A DNA stretch of 64,000 nt from Streptomyces sp. SID14436 (GCF_010548465.1 NZ_JAAGMD010000073.1:1-64000); one strand, 5' to 3'; positions 32,023 through 41,555 are shown, counted from the stretch's first letter. A program made the numbers and translations. Notes: generated from the sequence alone by a model not told the origin.

Positions 32023-32745
32023 TCAGCCGCTGACCGTGATGCTCGAGCTTCCGCTGCTCTGATAGCCCTCGGTGGCCATGATCATGTAGTACTGGAACTG
32101 GCCGAGATTCATGCCTGCGCGCGCCCAGGCGTCGAAGTGGTTCCCGGTGGTGATGGTGCCGGAGCCGATCACCTTCGACTGGCGGACGCTCCAGTACTGG
32201 TCGAAGGTGCGCGTGCCCTCGACGGAGGGGGCGTTGTACCGCGTCGTCTTGTAGATGTCGTACGTGCCGCCGTCGCTGTACACGGTGCCGCGGTACTCGC
32301 CGGTGGGCCGGTAGCTGCCCCAGTTGTCGACGATGTAGTACTCCACCAGCGGGTTCGACGTCCAGCCGTAGAGGCAGCCGTAGCCGTTGCCCGAGGGGTT
32401 GAAGTAGCCGCTGTAGCGGACCGTCCTGCGCCCGCCGTTGCCCCAGCCCTTGCCGGCGACGAAGTTGCCGCAGTTGGTCCACTGGGTGCTGTAACTGCCG
32501 CCGCCGTTGAGCGTCATGGAGACGGAGCCGCCGCCGTCCGTCCAGAACGAGTAGTACATGCCGTCGTAGCCGGTCTGGTTGGTGGTGATGGTGGTGGCGG
32601 CGTGGGCCGTGCTGGGCAGCAGCAGTCCGGACGCGGTCGCGAGCGCGACGGTGCCGGCGCCGCCGAGGAAGCCTCGTCGGCTCAAGCCGCTGAAGGGGGC
32701 GGGGTTCTGCTGGTTCTGGTCCTGCCGCTTACCGTCCTGCTGCAT
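32023..32745 (-). CDS. xlnC: Tat-exported GH11 endo-1,4-beta-xylanase XlnC
   Basis: A 240-residue family 11 xylanase that cuts internal beta-1,4 bonds of xylan outside the cell. Catalytic residues are Glu135 ([11 protein letters not shown], nucleophile) and Glu226 ([12 protein letters not shown], acid/base). The N-terminus carries a twin-arginine signal (SRRGFLGG) and an AHA-Ala cleavage site near 49/50. Length and sequence agree closely with XlnC of Streptomyces lividans. ATG 32745 is preceded by GGGAGGACGC. It has no carbohydrate-binding module. Upstream palindromes suggest sugar-dependent repression. Confidence 0.96.
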   Translation of the reverse strand: MQQDGKRQDQNQQNPAPFSGLSRRGFLGGAGTVALATASGLLLPSTAHAATTITTNQTGYDGMYYSFWTDGGGSVSMTLNGGGSYSTQWTNCGNFVAGKGWGNGGRRTVRYSGYFNPSGNGYGCLYGWTSNPLVEYYIVDNWGSYRPTGEYRGTVYSDGGTYDIYKTTRYNAPSVEGTRTFDQYWSVRQSKVIGSGTITTGNHFDAWARAGMNLGQFQYYMIMATEGYQSSGSSSITVSG

Positions 32746-32938
32746 GCGTCCTCCCGATGAAGGCTGGTGGGGGGCGGGCGGCTTCTGCCGCCCGTGGCCT
32801 TGCATGGAACTCGACGGGGGTCACCCGTCGTCGCGCCGCGACGACGTGACCGGTCGCAGTGCCGGTCACGGCACGAGGAGCGCGACGTCTCCCGTCTGTC
32901 GGTGGCCACAGTTCTCGCAGAGCGCCATGACCCTGTCA

Positions 32939-32966
32939 ACACTTTCGACACTCTTTCGGAAAGTCC
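32939..32966 (-). promoter_or_regulatory. Candidate xylanase regulatory palindrome
   Basis: Upstream of xlnC the region carries ACTTTCG followed by CTTTC-G-GAAAG (32953-32963), an 11-bp near-palindrome. Repeats of the GAAA/TTTC type are reported upstream of Streptomyces xylanase genes and bind regulators of xylan use. The remainder of 32746-33190 contains no supported gene. Confidence 0.45.
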
Positions 32967-33190
32967 GGCGCGACGGAAACAACCGTGAGGCGCGCGTCTG
33001 CCGAGGTCAACCCACCTCTCAAGGCTACCGCCGCGAGCACGAGAAGGAGATCGACGGGAGGATGGCGCAATTCTATGCATCGCGATCGAATGTTTCGAAC
33101 CACTGCATGGCACACCTGACGCCTCATCGGTACCGGCGTCTCCCCCCGTCCGGCTTCCGCGGCGCCGCCGATCCCTTCCGCCGCGCGCGC

Positions 33191-33424
33191 TCAGCCGTCG
33201 GCGGAGAGCTGGCGGGCGAAGCGGCGGACGGCGTCGGTGAACGCATCCGGGTCGTCGAAGTTCGCCAAGTGCCGTGCTCGCGGGATCACTTCGACGCGAG
33301 CGTGCGGATGCGCGCGGGCGAAGTCCGCCTCTCCGGCCCGGAAGGCGGTGTCCTTCTCGCCGTTGAGAACGAGGACCGGAGCCTTTACAGGCTCGAATCC
33401 GGTGACCGCGTAGATGGCGACCAC
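33191..33424 (-). pseudogene. 3' fragment of an alpha/beta-hydrolase gene
   Basis: Only 77 codons of coding sequence are recognisable: VKAPVLVLNGEKDTAFRAG (beta strand and catalytic Asp loop), VEVIPRARHLANFDDP (the catalytic His region) and a C-terminal helix. The nucleophile-elbow part is absent. The sequence remains open upstream for some codons (VTERAERGGPP) but then becomes unlike a hydrolase. It is therefore a truncated gene, perhaps cut by arrival of the toxin/immunity block. Confidence 0.6.
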
Positions 33425-33551
33425 GGGTGGACCGCCCCGTTCCGCCCTTTCTGTGACGTCCAGGCCACAGCGCTCAAGGACGTCCGGCCCATCGGGCGCC
33501 TGGGTGGTCGCAGGGGCGGGGCCATGGCCCTGGGCTGGTCTTCGTTCTCTT

Positions 33552-34313
33552 TCACCGGTTCCCGTAGTCCTCCACGTAGGTGGCGATCAACTCCAGCAGG
33601 GCGTCGGCCCGGTGCCGGTCCTCGCGTTGCTCGCGCAGGTCCCTGTCGGTGGACTGGAGACGGGCCAGGGCGGCCGGTTCGCCGTCGACCAGGCCGTCGA
33701 CCACCGGCACCACGGTGACCAGATCCAGGCATTCGGTCAGGAGGCGGCGGGTGGCCGGGACGGGAGGAGCGGGGTCGGGGGCGGCGAAGCCGGCGGTCAG
33801 GTAGCGCGCGGGGTCCGTGATGCTCCAGCCGACGACAGTGCCGTGCTGGACGAGGAGCGCCACGTCCGGGGCGATGCCGATGCGGGCCTCCAGAGGCTCG
33901 TCCAGGACGTCGAGGTCACGCAGGCAGGTCAGCACGGCGTCACCGGGAGCGCGGCACAGCACCGTGCACACCTCGTGCCGGAAGTCCTTGACCTCGTCCG
34001 CCTGCAGACCGCCCGGGCGTACTCCGGGCATGTCGGGAACGCGGCCCGAGTCCTCGGCCGAGGCGGCCTCTTCCGGAATGCGGAACTCGGCTCCGACCAG
34101 CCTCCGGCCGCCCGGGGCGAAGCGGAAGACCTCGGGGAGGTCCCACAGCCAGTCCTGACTGCCGAACGTGTCCGCGAAGAACCTCTCCCGTTCCACCCGG
34201 TCCGTATAAGGGGACACGATCAGGGACATGCCGATGAGACGAGGGACGAGGTCGAGCGGTTCGCCTGTCACCGCCGCGGACCAGCTGCCGTCGAACCCGA
34301 GTCTCGCCGTCAT
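33552..34313 (-). CDS. Putative immunity protein, copy 2
   Basis: A 253-residue soluble protein with no signal peptide. It is closely paralogous to the gene upstream: both contain DTFGSQ[D/E]WLWD, RAPGDAVLTCLRDLD, LEARIGIAPDVALLVQH and RRLLTECLDL. No known domain is recognised. Position downstream of an Rhs toxin and duplication are typical of immunity genes; the function is inferred. ATG 34313 is taken; ATG 34331 is an alternative. A Cys-containing surface region is shared with the copy. Confidence 0.7.
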   Translation of the reverse strand: MTARLGFDGSWSAAVTGEPLDLVPRLIGMSLIVSPYTDRVERERFFADTFGSQDWLWDLPEVFRFAPGGRRLVGAEFRIPEEAASAEDSGRVPDMPGVRPGGLQADEVKDFRHEVCTVLCRAPGDAVLTCLRDLDVLDEPLEARIGIAPDVALLVQHGTVVGWSITDPARYLTAGFAAPDPAPPVPATRRLLTECLDLVTVVPVVDGLVDGEPAALARLQSTDRDLREQREDRHRADALLELIATYVEDYGNR

Positions 34314-34364
34314 CGACGTCTCATTCCTCATTCTGGACCCGGCCGTCGTCATCCTGCCGGTGGT

Positions 34365-35141
34365 TCACGGCTCCCGCCCGGTTGGCCGGTCGGCGTAGTC
34401 CTCGACCAGGTTGCTGATGAGCGCGAGGAGGGAGTCTGCGCGGTGGCGGTCCTCGCGCTGGTCGCGCAGGGCCTTGTCGGCGGCCTTGAGGCGGGCCAAG
34501 GTGGCCGGGTTCCGGTCCATCACTTCGTAGAGCAGTGGCGTGGTGATCAGGTCCAGGCACTCGGTGAGCAGCCGACGGGTGGCCGGGGAGGGAGGGTGGG
34601 GGTCTGGGGCTGCGAACCCGGTGGTCAGGTACCGGACCGGGTCGGTCAGGCTCCAGCCGACGACCGTGCTGTGCTGGACGAGGAGCGCCACGTCGGGGGC
34701 GATGCCGATGCGGGCCTCCAGCGGCCCGTCCAGGGCGTCGAGGTCGCGCAGACAGGTCAGCACCGCATCACCGGGAGCGCGGCAGAGTTCCGTGGTCGGC
34801 TCCAGGCGGAAGTCCCGGGCCTCGTCCGCCAGGAGCCCACCCGGGCGGACCGTCGGCGTGCGGGGAACGCGGGCACAGTCCTCGGCGGAAGCGGACTCGG
34901 AGGGCAACCGGAACCCGGCGCCGACCAGTTCCCGGCTGTCCGGGGCGAACCGGAGCTCGTCGGGGTCGTCCCACAGCCACTCCTGGCTGCCGAACGTGTC
35001 CACGAGGAACTGCTGCCATTCCGCCACGTCCGCGTACTCCGCGATGCGCACAGATTGGCCCGGGAAGTCGAATCGCGGGGCGATGCCCAGCGGACCGTCC
35101 GTCACCGTCGCATGCCAGTCGCCGTCGAGGGTGAGTCTCAT
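34365..35141 (-). CDS. Putative immunity protein for the Rhs toxin, copy 1
   Basis: A 258-residue soluble protein encoded 13 bases after the toxin gene, the position where cognate immunity genes usually lie. It shares long identical stretches with its neighbour (see 33552-34313), while the first about 60 residues differ more, which fits divergence of specificity. ATG 35141 is preceded by GAGGCGGCATTCACC. The longer upstream frame (to 35321) runs inside the toxin coding region and is not credible. There is no recognised domain. Confidence 0.72.
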   Translation of the reverse strand: MRLTLDGDWHATVTDGPLGIAPRFDFPGQSVRIAEYADVAEWQQFLVDTFGSQEWLWDDPDELRFAPDSRELVGAGFRLPSESASAEDCARVPRTPTVRPGGLLADEARDFRLEPTTELCRAPGDAVLTCLRDLDALDGPLEARIGIAPDVALLVQHSTVVGWSLTDPVRYLTTGFAAPDPHPPSPATRRLLTECLDLITTPLLYEVMDRNPATLARLKAADKALRDQREDRHRADSLLALISNLVEDYADRPTGREP

Positions 35142-35154
35142 GGTGAATGCCGCC

Positions 35155-38100
35155 TCATCGAATCTGCACTCCAGGAGCCATATAGCCGTCCTTGGCCGGA
35201 ATCCTGCCCTCCACCACGTCCGTGTGGGTGATCGGCCCACCGGGGTCGGTGGGGAGGCCGCCGAGCGCTCGCACGCCGGAGTCGCCCCTGATGCCGGACG
35301 GACCGTACGCCGTGATGACATTTCCTGCCCCGGCGCCGCGGCCCTCCGCCACCACGATGTCCTCCCCGTGCCGGAAGATCAGCCTTCCGCTGCCCGCCGT
35401 CGAGTGGTACACCGCGTCAGGGCTCTTGAGGATCTCCAGGACCCGTTCGTCGCTGAAGCCGTGCATGGAATCGGCGTGGTAGTTACCGGCCTTCCTCATC
35501 CGATCGCCCTGGGCTCTCTCGACGACCTCGTCCGCGGTCTGGATGGCCTTTTCCCTGGCCTGCTGGGCCTTCTCCTCCTTCGTGTACTTGGGCATGAGGC
35601 CCAGCGGGTCGCACCCGCTGTACGGGTTGTCCACGTACGCGACGGGGTTCGGGGCGGGAGCCAGGCCCAGCGGGTCGGGGGAGGTGTAGCGGCCGGTCTC
35701 GGGGTCGTAGTGGCGGAAGTAGTTGTAGTGGAGGCCGGTCTCGGGGTCGTAGTACTGGCCGGGGAAGCGGAGCGGGGTGTAGGCACTGCTGTCACGGGCC
35801 CAGGCCGTGGTGCCCCAGAGCGTGCTCCGGGTGCGCCAGGCGATGTCGCCCGTCTCGTCGATGAGCTCGGTCGGCGTGCCGATCAGGTCGGTGGCGATGG
35901 CGAAGAACCGCCGGTCGATCTCCTCCTGGCGGTCGTCGGCCGTGAGGATGCGCTCGGTCTGAGTGAGGGGCACGTCGGCGCGATGTTCCCAGGTGAGGGC
36001 GACCGTGTGCGGTACGTCAGGCTGGTGGCTGGTCTGTTCGCACAGGGTGAGGCCGTCCCAGGTGAACCGGGTCTCCTCGGCCACACTGGTGCCGTCGGCC
36101 GCCAGGCGCTGTTTCGCGATGCGGCGGCCCAGCGGGTCGTAGCGGTAGGTCCAGCGGGTGCCGTCGGGGGTGGTGACGGAGGTGAGGCGGTTCTCCGTGT
36201 CCCACGCGTAGCGCCAGGTGTCGGGCTTGCGGGAGAGGCGGGTCTTCTGCCGCAGGGTGACCCGGCCGAGGGCGTCGTACTCGAAGCGGACGTCTCCGGC
36301 ACGGGTGATGCGGGTGCCGCTGTAGGTCCGCTCCCCGGTCGCCTCACCGCCCGGATGCCGGTCCGGCCAGGTCGCCGAGGTCTGGTTGCCGGCGTCGTCG
36401 TAGGCGTACCGCTCCGTCCAGCCCTGGGCGTGGACGGCGGTGACCCGGCCCACCCGGTCGAGGTCGAAGGTGCGGCTGCCCGACAGACCGTCCGTGACGG
36501 AGGTGGGATGCCCGTCGGCGCGGTAGGAGTAGGCACGGTGGTTGACGACGCGAGCCCCGGCGGTGACGTGCTGCGCGGCGAGCCGTCCGGCCTCGTCCCA
36601 GGCCGAGGTGATGGTGATCGTGTCGCCGAAGACGCGGGTGAGTTCCCTGCCGGCGGCGTCGTGGGTGAATGCGATGCGGTACCCGCCGCTGGTCAGGCGG
36701 TGGGGCTGTCCGTCGGTGCCGTAGGTGTAGGAAGTGACGTGACCGGTGGGGGTGGTGCGGCGCGTGCGGCGGCCCAGGGCGTCGTAGGAGTAGGAGACGG
36801 GGCGGCCGTCCACCAGTTCGGTCTTGATCTTCCCCCGGCGGTCGTACTGGTAGCGGAGTTCGCTGTCCGGTCCGGCCGCCTCCAGCAGGCGGCCCGCCCT
36901 GTCGTAGGCGTAGGTCGTCACCCGGCCGTCGATGTCCTTGCGGACCACCTGGCCGAGCTGGTCACGCTCGAAGGAGATGGTCCCGCCGAGCGCGTCGGTG
37001 CGGGCGGCGAGCCGGCCCGCGGCGTCCACCCGGTAGGTGAGTACGCGGTCGTCGAAGTCGGTCTCGGAGACGATGTCGCCGGCGGCGTTGTACTCGTAGG
37101 TCCAGGTCAGTCCCTGCGGGTTGATGACGCGGGTGAGACGCAGTTCGGCATCGTGCTCGAACGCGTAGCGGGTGCCGTCGGGCCGGGTGCGACCGACCAG
37201 GAGGTCGAAGTGGGTGTACTCGAAGCGGGAGACACCACCGGACGCATCCGTGTGGGTGAGAACGTTGCCCTCGCCGTCGTAGGTCCACGACTCCGTGGCT
37301 CCATCGGGGCCTATGCGTCGGGCGAGTTGCCCGTCGGCGTGCCATTCCAGGCGGGTGACGCCGCCCACCGGGTCGGTGATGCGGACCGGCCTGCCGAGGG
37401 CGTCCCGTCGCGTGCGCGTGCCGGCGCCGCCGGGACCGGTCACCTCCACGGGCAGCCCCGCCGCGTCGCACACCACGCGCGTCACGGCTCCGAGTGCGTC
37501 CGTGACCGAGGTGAGGCGACCGGCGTGGTCGTAGGTGTAGCGGGTGGTGGCGCCGGCCTGGTCGGTGACCGCCGTGCGGTTTCCCCGCTCGTCGAACTCA
37601 TGGACCATACGGGCGCCGTCCGGCCCGACGACCTCCACCGGCAGGCCGAACCGGCCGCGAACGGTCCGCAGTTCGCTTCCGTCGGGGCGGGTGGCGGCGA
37701 CGACCCGGCCGTCCTCGTCGTAGAAGAACGCGGTGGTGTGTCCCAGCGGGTCGGTGCGGGTGAGCAGGTTGCCGTGGGTGTCGTAGGTGAAGCGGGTGGT
37801 GTGGCCGAGCGGGTCGGTGGTGGCGATCACCCGGCAGCGGTGGTCGATCAGGTGGCGGGTCGCGTGTCCGGCGGCGGTGGTGAGGGTGGTGGTGCGGTGG
37901 CCGGTGTCCGGGTCGGGTTCGGTGTAGGCCAGGGTGATCTGGACGTGGCCGGCTTCGCCGCCTTCTGCGATGACGCGGTCGCGGTCGTCGTAGACGTAGT
38001 CGTAGCGGCTGCCGTTGGAGTCGATCCAGGCGGTGACGCGCCGGCGGTCGTCGTGGACGAACGTGGTGGTCGCGCCGGAGGGTTTGGTGACGGTGGTGAG

Positions 38101-39933
38101 GTTGCCGTCCTCGTCGTAGCCGTAGGACATGAGTGGCAGGTCGGCGCCGTCCTCGCCCCCGCCGGCCAGGTGGAGTGCGGTGATCAGGCCGTCGGCGGTG
38201 GTCAGCTTCAGCTGATGGCCGGCCGAGTGGACCAGGGCCGTGGGCAGTCCGTCGGCGGCGCGGTCGACGGTGATGGTGTGGCCGTTGCGTTCGGTGACGC
38301 AGGCCAGCCAGGCGGTTCCGTCGCCACCGGGTTCGGCGTCGGGCGGGGCGGTGAAGCGGCGGGTCAGTCCGGTGTCGGGGTCGGTGAGCGTGTAGTCGCC
38401 GTCCGCGTCGCGGGCCAGCAGGGTGCGGGCGGGGCCGGACTCGGGACGGGTGGGGGTGCCGGGGGCGGGGTGCGGATACGTGATCAGCAGCCCGTCGGCC
38501 GTGACGTGGACGATGCCGACCGGGTCGACCTCCAGGCGCTCGTCGACGGTGGAGGTCCAGGACCGCCCCAGGAAACGGCCGGCCGTGCAGCCCGACTCGG
38601 TGCGGCGGGTGAACACCAGCGGCAGGATGCCGGGAATCTCCACGTCCGTCTGCGGCAGGAACATACGGCCCGAGGCGAGGTCGACCGGGTCGGTGCCGTC
38701 GGTCGTGCGGTCTCCGTCCGGCCGGTTGTGGGTGCCGCCGGGCGCGTCGTCGACCAGCCGGCGCACCCGGGCCGCGTCGGCCGCGTCGGCGGCGACGCGC
38801 ATGCCCTTGACGGCGGCGCCACCCCCGCCCGTGGCCACGGTCAGCGCCACGTCCGGCAGCAGACGGCCGAAGCCCTCGTAGGGGTCCTTCATGAAGTCGC
38901 TGACCATCTGCTTGCCGGTGCCGACCGGGTCGTTGGCGGCCAGCACCAGCCCCGCGGCCAGGCTGTTGAGGCTGGTGGCGTACTCGGCCGGGTGGGTCAG
39001 GTTGTACGGGTCGAGGGGGTTGATGCCGCGCACGAAGTTGAGCAGCCCGGCGGTGCCCTTGATGACGCCGCCGCCGACGTGGTCGCCCATGATCTGCAAC
39101 TCCTGCAGACCGTCGCCGAGTTGCTCCGTGTACGACGGCTTCTCCGGAGCCATGTCCCGGGCTGCGCGCACCGCTGTGCGGGCCGTCTCGGCCGCGGTGT
39201 TGCGCTGCTTGCGGGCCTCGGCCAGGATCTCCTGCGCCTCCTTCATCAGCTTCTTGCCCGGGTCGTCGAACGTCGGGGCCGGGCAGGGCGGAAGCGTGGA
39301 GGGGTCGCGTTTGTCGGCGGGCAGGGCGTTGTAGCGGTCGACGGCCTTGTTGTAGGAGTCGACCTTCTTGCGGTGGGCGTCGGCGGCGTCCTCGGACGCC
39401 TTCACGCCGTCCTTCCACTTCTCGATCGCCGTCTGCGCCTGCCCCTGCGCCCAGGTCACGGTGGAGGCGAACGACTCCAGCGCGGCGGCCGCCTTCTCGC
39501 AGGCGTCGGCGCCCTCGAACCACTTCGGCGGCTGGGTGCTCACCGCCTTGCGCAGCGCCTCGGCCGTCTCCCCCTTCAAGCGGGCGGGGTCCAGCCCCTT
39601 CAGTCCGGAGCCGGCGTCGTCGAACGCCTTCTGGAAGCCGCGCAGTTTCTCCGCGGTGGAGCGGATCTTGTCGGGGCTTCCGTAGACCAGCTTCGTCTTG
39701 TCCTCGGTGTCCCCGAGGTCCATCTCGTCGACCTCGGCGCCCATCCGGTTCGCGACCGAACGGGACTGCTCGCGCACCCAGTCCGCGCCGGACTCCCAGC
39801 CGACGTCGTCCAGCCGGTCCGCGGTCCAGTTGCCCGCGCCCTCGACCTTGTCACCGAGCCACTCGACACCGTCCTCGACCACCTCCTCGACCGAGTCGGG
39901 GGTGATGTCCTTGATGAAGTCGCCTATGCCCAC
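35155..39933 (-). CDS. Rhs-repeat polymorphic toxin with BECR-like C-terminal domain
   Basis: A 1592-residue protein. An N-terminal helical ESX-like region (about 1-300) precedes a DUF6531-type segment (DPVDLASGRMFLPQTDVE, about 410). Then come dozens of YD/RHS repeats (YDALGR, YDDAGN, YDPLGRR) and the Rhs core (FPGQYYDPETGLHYNYFRHY), ending in the cleavage-type motif CDPLGL near 1446. The last 145 residues differ sharply and carry MHGFSDERVLEILKSPDAVY, GRLIFRHGEDIVV and NVITAYG, recalling DUF4258/BECR-fold RNases; the RNase role is inferred. GTG 39933 follows the preceding stop directly. Confidence 0.85.
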   Translation of the reverse strand: MGIGDFIKDITPDSVEEVVEDGVEWLGDKVEGAGNWTADRLDDVGWESGADWVREQSRSVANRMGAEVDEMDLGDTEDKTKLVYGSPDKIRSTAEKLRGFQKAFDDAGSGLKGLDPARLKGETAEALRKAVSTQPPKWFEGADACEKAAAALESFASTVTWAQGQAQTAIEKWKDGVKASEDAADAHRKKVDSYNKAVDRYNALPADKRDPSTLPPCPAPTFDDPGKKLMKEAQEILAEARKQRNTAAETARTAVRAARDMAPEKPSYTEQLGDGLQELQIMGDHVGGGVIKGTAGLLNFVRGINPLDPYNLTHPAEYATSLNSLAAGLVLAANDPVGTGKQMVSDFMKDPYEGFGRLLPDVALTVATGGGGAAVKGMRVAADAADAARVRRLVDDAPGGTHNRPDGDRTTDGTDPVDLASGRMFLPQTDVEIPGILPLVFTRRTESGCTAGRFLGRSWTSTVDERLEVDPVGIVHVTADGLLITYPHPAPGTPTRPESGPARTLLARDADGDYTLTDPDTGLTRRFTAPPDAEPGGDGTAWLACVTERNGHTITVDRAADGLPTALVHSAGHQLKLTTADGLITALHLAGGGEDGADLPLMSYGYDEDGNLTTVTKPSGATTTFVHDDRRRVTAWIDSNGSRYDYVYDDRDRVIAEGGEAGHVQITLAYTEPDPDTGHRTTTLTTAAGHATRHLIDHRCRVIATTDPLGHTTRFTYDTHGNLLTRTDPLGHTTAFFYDEDGRVVAATRPDGSELRTVRGRFGLPVEVVGPDGARMVHEFDERGNRTAVTDQAGATTRYTYDHAGRLTSVTDALGAVTRVVCDAAGLPVEVTGPGGAGTRTRRDALGRPVRITDPVGGVTRLEWHADGQLARRIGPDGATESWTYDGEGNVLTHTDASGGVSRFEYTHFDLLVGRTRPDGTRYAFEHDAELRLTRVINPQGLTWTYEYNAAGDIVSETDFDDRVLTYRVDAAGRLAARTDALGGTISFERDQLGQVVRKDIDGRVTTYAYDRAGRLLEAAGPDSELRYQYDRRGKIKTELVDGRPVSYSYDALGRRTRRTTPTGHVTSYTYGTDGQPHRLTSGGYRIAFTHDAAGRELTRVFGDTITITSAWDEAGRLAAQHVTAGARVVNHRAYSYRADGHPTSVTDGLSGSRTFDLDRVGRVTAVHAQGWTERYAYDDAGNQTSATWPDRHPGGEATGERTYSGTRITRAGDVRFEYDALGRVTLRQKTRLSRKPDTWRYAWDTENRLTSVTTPDGTRWTYRYDPLGRRIAKQRLAADGTSVAEETRFTWDGLTLCEQTSHQPDVPHTVALTWEHRADVPLTQTERILTADDRQEEIDRRFFAIATDLIGTPTELIDETGDIAWRTRSTLWGTTAWARDSSAYTPLRFPGQYYDPETGLHYNYFRHYDPETGRYTSPDPLGLAPAPNPVAYVDNPYSGCDPLGLMPKYTKEEKAQQAREKAIQTADEVVERAQGDRMRKAGNYHADSMHGFSDERVLEILKSPDAVYHSTAGSGRLIFRHGEDIVVAEGRGAGAGNVITAYGPSGIRGDSGVRALGGLPTDPGGPITHTDVVEGRIPAKDGYMAPGVQIR

Positions 39934-39935
39934 GC

Positions 39936-40601
39936 TCAGTTGCCCCCGCCGTCACCCGGACCGCCCTGCTGCTGCGCCTGCTGGGCGCGCTCCTCGGGCG
40001 ACGGGCCGAACGCCTCGTCCAACGCCCGGTTCCACTCGTTCTCGTCGATGCCCAGCCGCTCGTTGAGCCACTCCGACTGCTGTCCGCCCCGCCCCTCCGT
40101 GAGCAGCGAACGGCCGGTGTCCTTCCAGGTCTGTTCGATCTCCTCACCGGCCCGGTCGAACGACTCGCGGCTCCAGTCCGGGTCGAAGGCGTCCGGCGTG
40201 AACACCTCACCCCAGCCCTGCTGGGCGATCTCCTCCTCGGAGGCGTGCGGGTTGCCGCCCATCAGGGCGTTGACCCCCACCTTCAGCGATCCGGCCACGT
40301 ACTGGTCGTGCTCCCACAGCGTGCCCGCCGCGAGGCCGAGGCGGTTCGCGATCTGGCTGGCGTCGTTGACCAGGGCGCGCACGCCCCACTCCCAGCGTTC
40401 GCAGAAGTCCTCGAAGTCGGTCGACAGGCCGTGGTGCCCGGCCTCCATCCCGGTCATCGACAGCCCGGAGAAGCCCTTGCCCATGATCGAGCCGGTGGCA
40501 CCGCCCAACTCCCCCAGCCCGTCGATGGTGGCGCCCACTCCCTTGGTGAACTTCGCCACCGACGCCGCATCGAGATTCAGGTCCACATCGTCAGCGGCCA
40601 C
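39936..40601 (-). CDS. WXG100/ESX-like helical protein, upstream of Rhs toxin
   Basis: A 221-residue protein, largely helical in the first 120 residues (GVRALVNDASQIANRLGLAAG) with an acidic, Gln-rich disordered tail. No signal peptide. It is placed between the SseB-like gene and the toxin gene, with four bases or fewer to the toxin start, suggesting a chaperone or adaptor for type VII export. GTG 40601 overlaps the SseB-like gene by 11 bases. Confidence 0.72.
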   Translation of the reverse strand: MAADDVDLNLDAASVAKFTKGVGATIDGLGELGGATGSIMGKGFSGLSMTGMEAGHHGLSTDFEDFCERWEWGVRALVNDASQIANRLGLAAGTLWEHDQYVAGSLKVGVNALMGGNPHASEEEIAQQGWGEVFTPDAFDPDWSRESFDRAGEEIEQTWKDTGRSLLTEGRGGQQSEWLNERLGIDENEWNRALDEAFGPSPEERAQQAQQQGGPGDGGGN

Positions 40602-41040
40602 GCCCGTCCCCCTCCCCGTCCGAGCCGGCGTCCACGGCGGCTTCGTCGGGCACGGCGTCCACGGCAGCCTCGTCGGGCACGATCCCCGTGACCGGCGGGA
40701 AGAACATCGACCCGTCCTCGGTCGCGATGTCCACCGCCAGACCGGCCGGCTCCCCCAGCCCCGGCACGATCTCGTCCACGATCCGGGCCCCCAGCAACGC
40801 CGCGTAGTCCAACGGCCGTTCCGTCATCCCGCGTTGCTCCGCGAACCGGGCCAGCGCCGTCTCGTCCGTGAAGGCACACACCCACCGCACCCCGCCCGAG
40901 TGCGCGCTCCACAACCGCCCGTCCACCGACGGCACCAGCAGCACCGACCGGCGCATCTCCCCCACCAGGGCCCGCGGATCACCGACCCCGGCCCGTTGTT
41001 CCGCGATCCGCTCGGCCAACGCCGTCCTCGCGTGCTCCAC
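40591..41040 (-). CDS. SseB-like N-terminal domain protein
   Basis: A 149-residue protein with the SseB-type domain (RSVLLVPSVDGRLWSA, VCAFTDETALARFAEQ). An acidic C-terminal tail carries a direct repeat VPDEAAVDAVPDEAAVDA, encoded by a 27-bp repeat (40628-40680). GTG 41040 has GAGGAGGGG upstream. It begins the Rhs toxin operon; a role in secretion is inferred from its place. Confidence 0.75.
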   Translation of the reverse strand: MEHARTALAERIAEQRAGVGDPRALVGEMRRSVLLVPSVDGRLWSAHSGGVRWVCAFTDETALARFAEQRGMTERPLDYAALLGARIVDEIVPGLGEPAGLAVDIATEDGSMFFPPVTGIVPDEAAVDAVPDEAAVDAGSDGEGDGRGR

Positions 41041-41151
41041 GAACCCCTCCTCGCTCCGGTGTCCTGCGCGACCGTGGCACCGTAGAACACGACGTGCCGG
41101 GAGGGGTCAGTGGTTCTGTGGAAGATCCACGGCTCCTTCACCGGACTCCCC

Positions 41152-41199
41152 GAGCCGAGCTGAGCCGAGCTGAGCCGAGCTGAGCCGAGTGAGCCGAGC
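41152..41199. repeat. 10-bp tandem repeat GAGCCGAGCT, about five copies
   Basis: Three perfect units at 41152-41181 are followed by two nine-base variants to 41199. It lies about 110 bases upstream of the SseB-like gene start. No coding role is evident; copy number may vary by slippage. Apart from this repeat and the leader ORF, 41041-41555 holds nothing I can call. Confidence 0.75.
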
Positions 41200-41425
41200 C
41201 AGCTGGTCCCGCGCGAGGCAACGCCGACCGTTCAGCGAGGACCGGCGGTCGGCTGTTCCAGCGACCGGCCGCGCGCGACGCGCAGGGCGGGATCCGTTTG
41301 CGTACGAGGCTGTCCAGCGCGCCACCTTCTTGCGTTCCACGCAACTACGTATGCCCCTCATGCAATACCGGCCTAGCGTCGGCGGCAGATGTTCCACACG
41401 GGAGACGTACGAAAGGAGGCGCACC

Positions 41426-41470
41426 ATGCCTGCGCAGACCAGCGGCAACCCGCGCAACGCGCCCGTGTGA
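41426..41470 (+). other. 14-codon leader ORF ahead of the MFS gene
   Basis: ATG 41426 is preceded by the strong ribosome site GAAAGGAGGCGCACC. The frame MPAQTSGNPRNAPV ends at TGA 41470, 85 bases before the transporter start. A short translated leader in this position could act in attenuation of an efflux gene, but no clear competing hairpin was seen. Confidence 0.45.
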
Positions 41471-41555
41471 TCGCGCTCGACGCGCCGCCCTGCCTCACTT
41501 CTTGCGACCGGATCCGTTCCGGCGCTGAGCCCCCATGCCCTTACGGAAGGAAGAC

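Noticed and set aside
34540-41085. 2181-codon plus-strand open frame antisense to the Rhs gene
   Set aside because: Antisense shadow with Val/Gly/Gln-rich low-complexity translation and no ribosome site.
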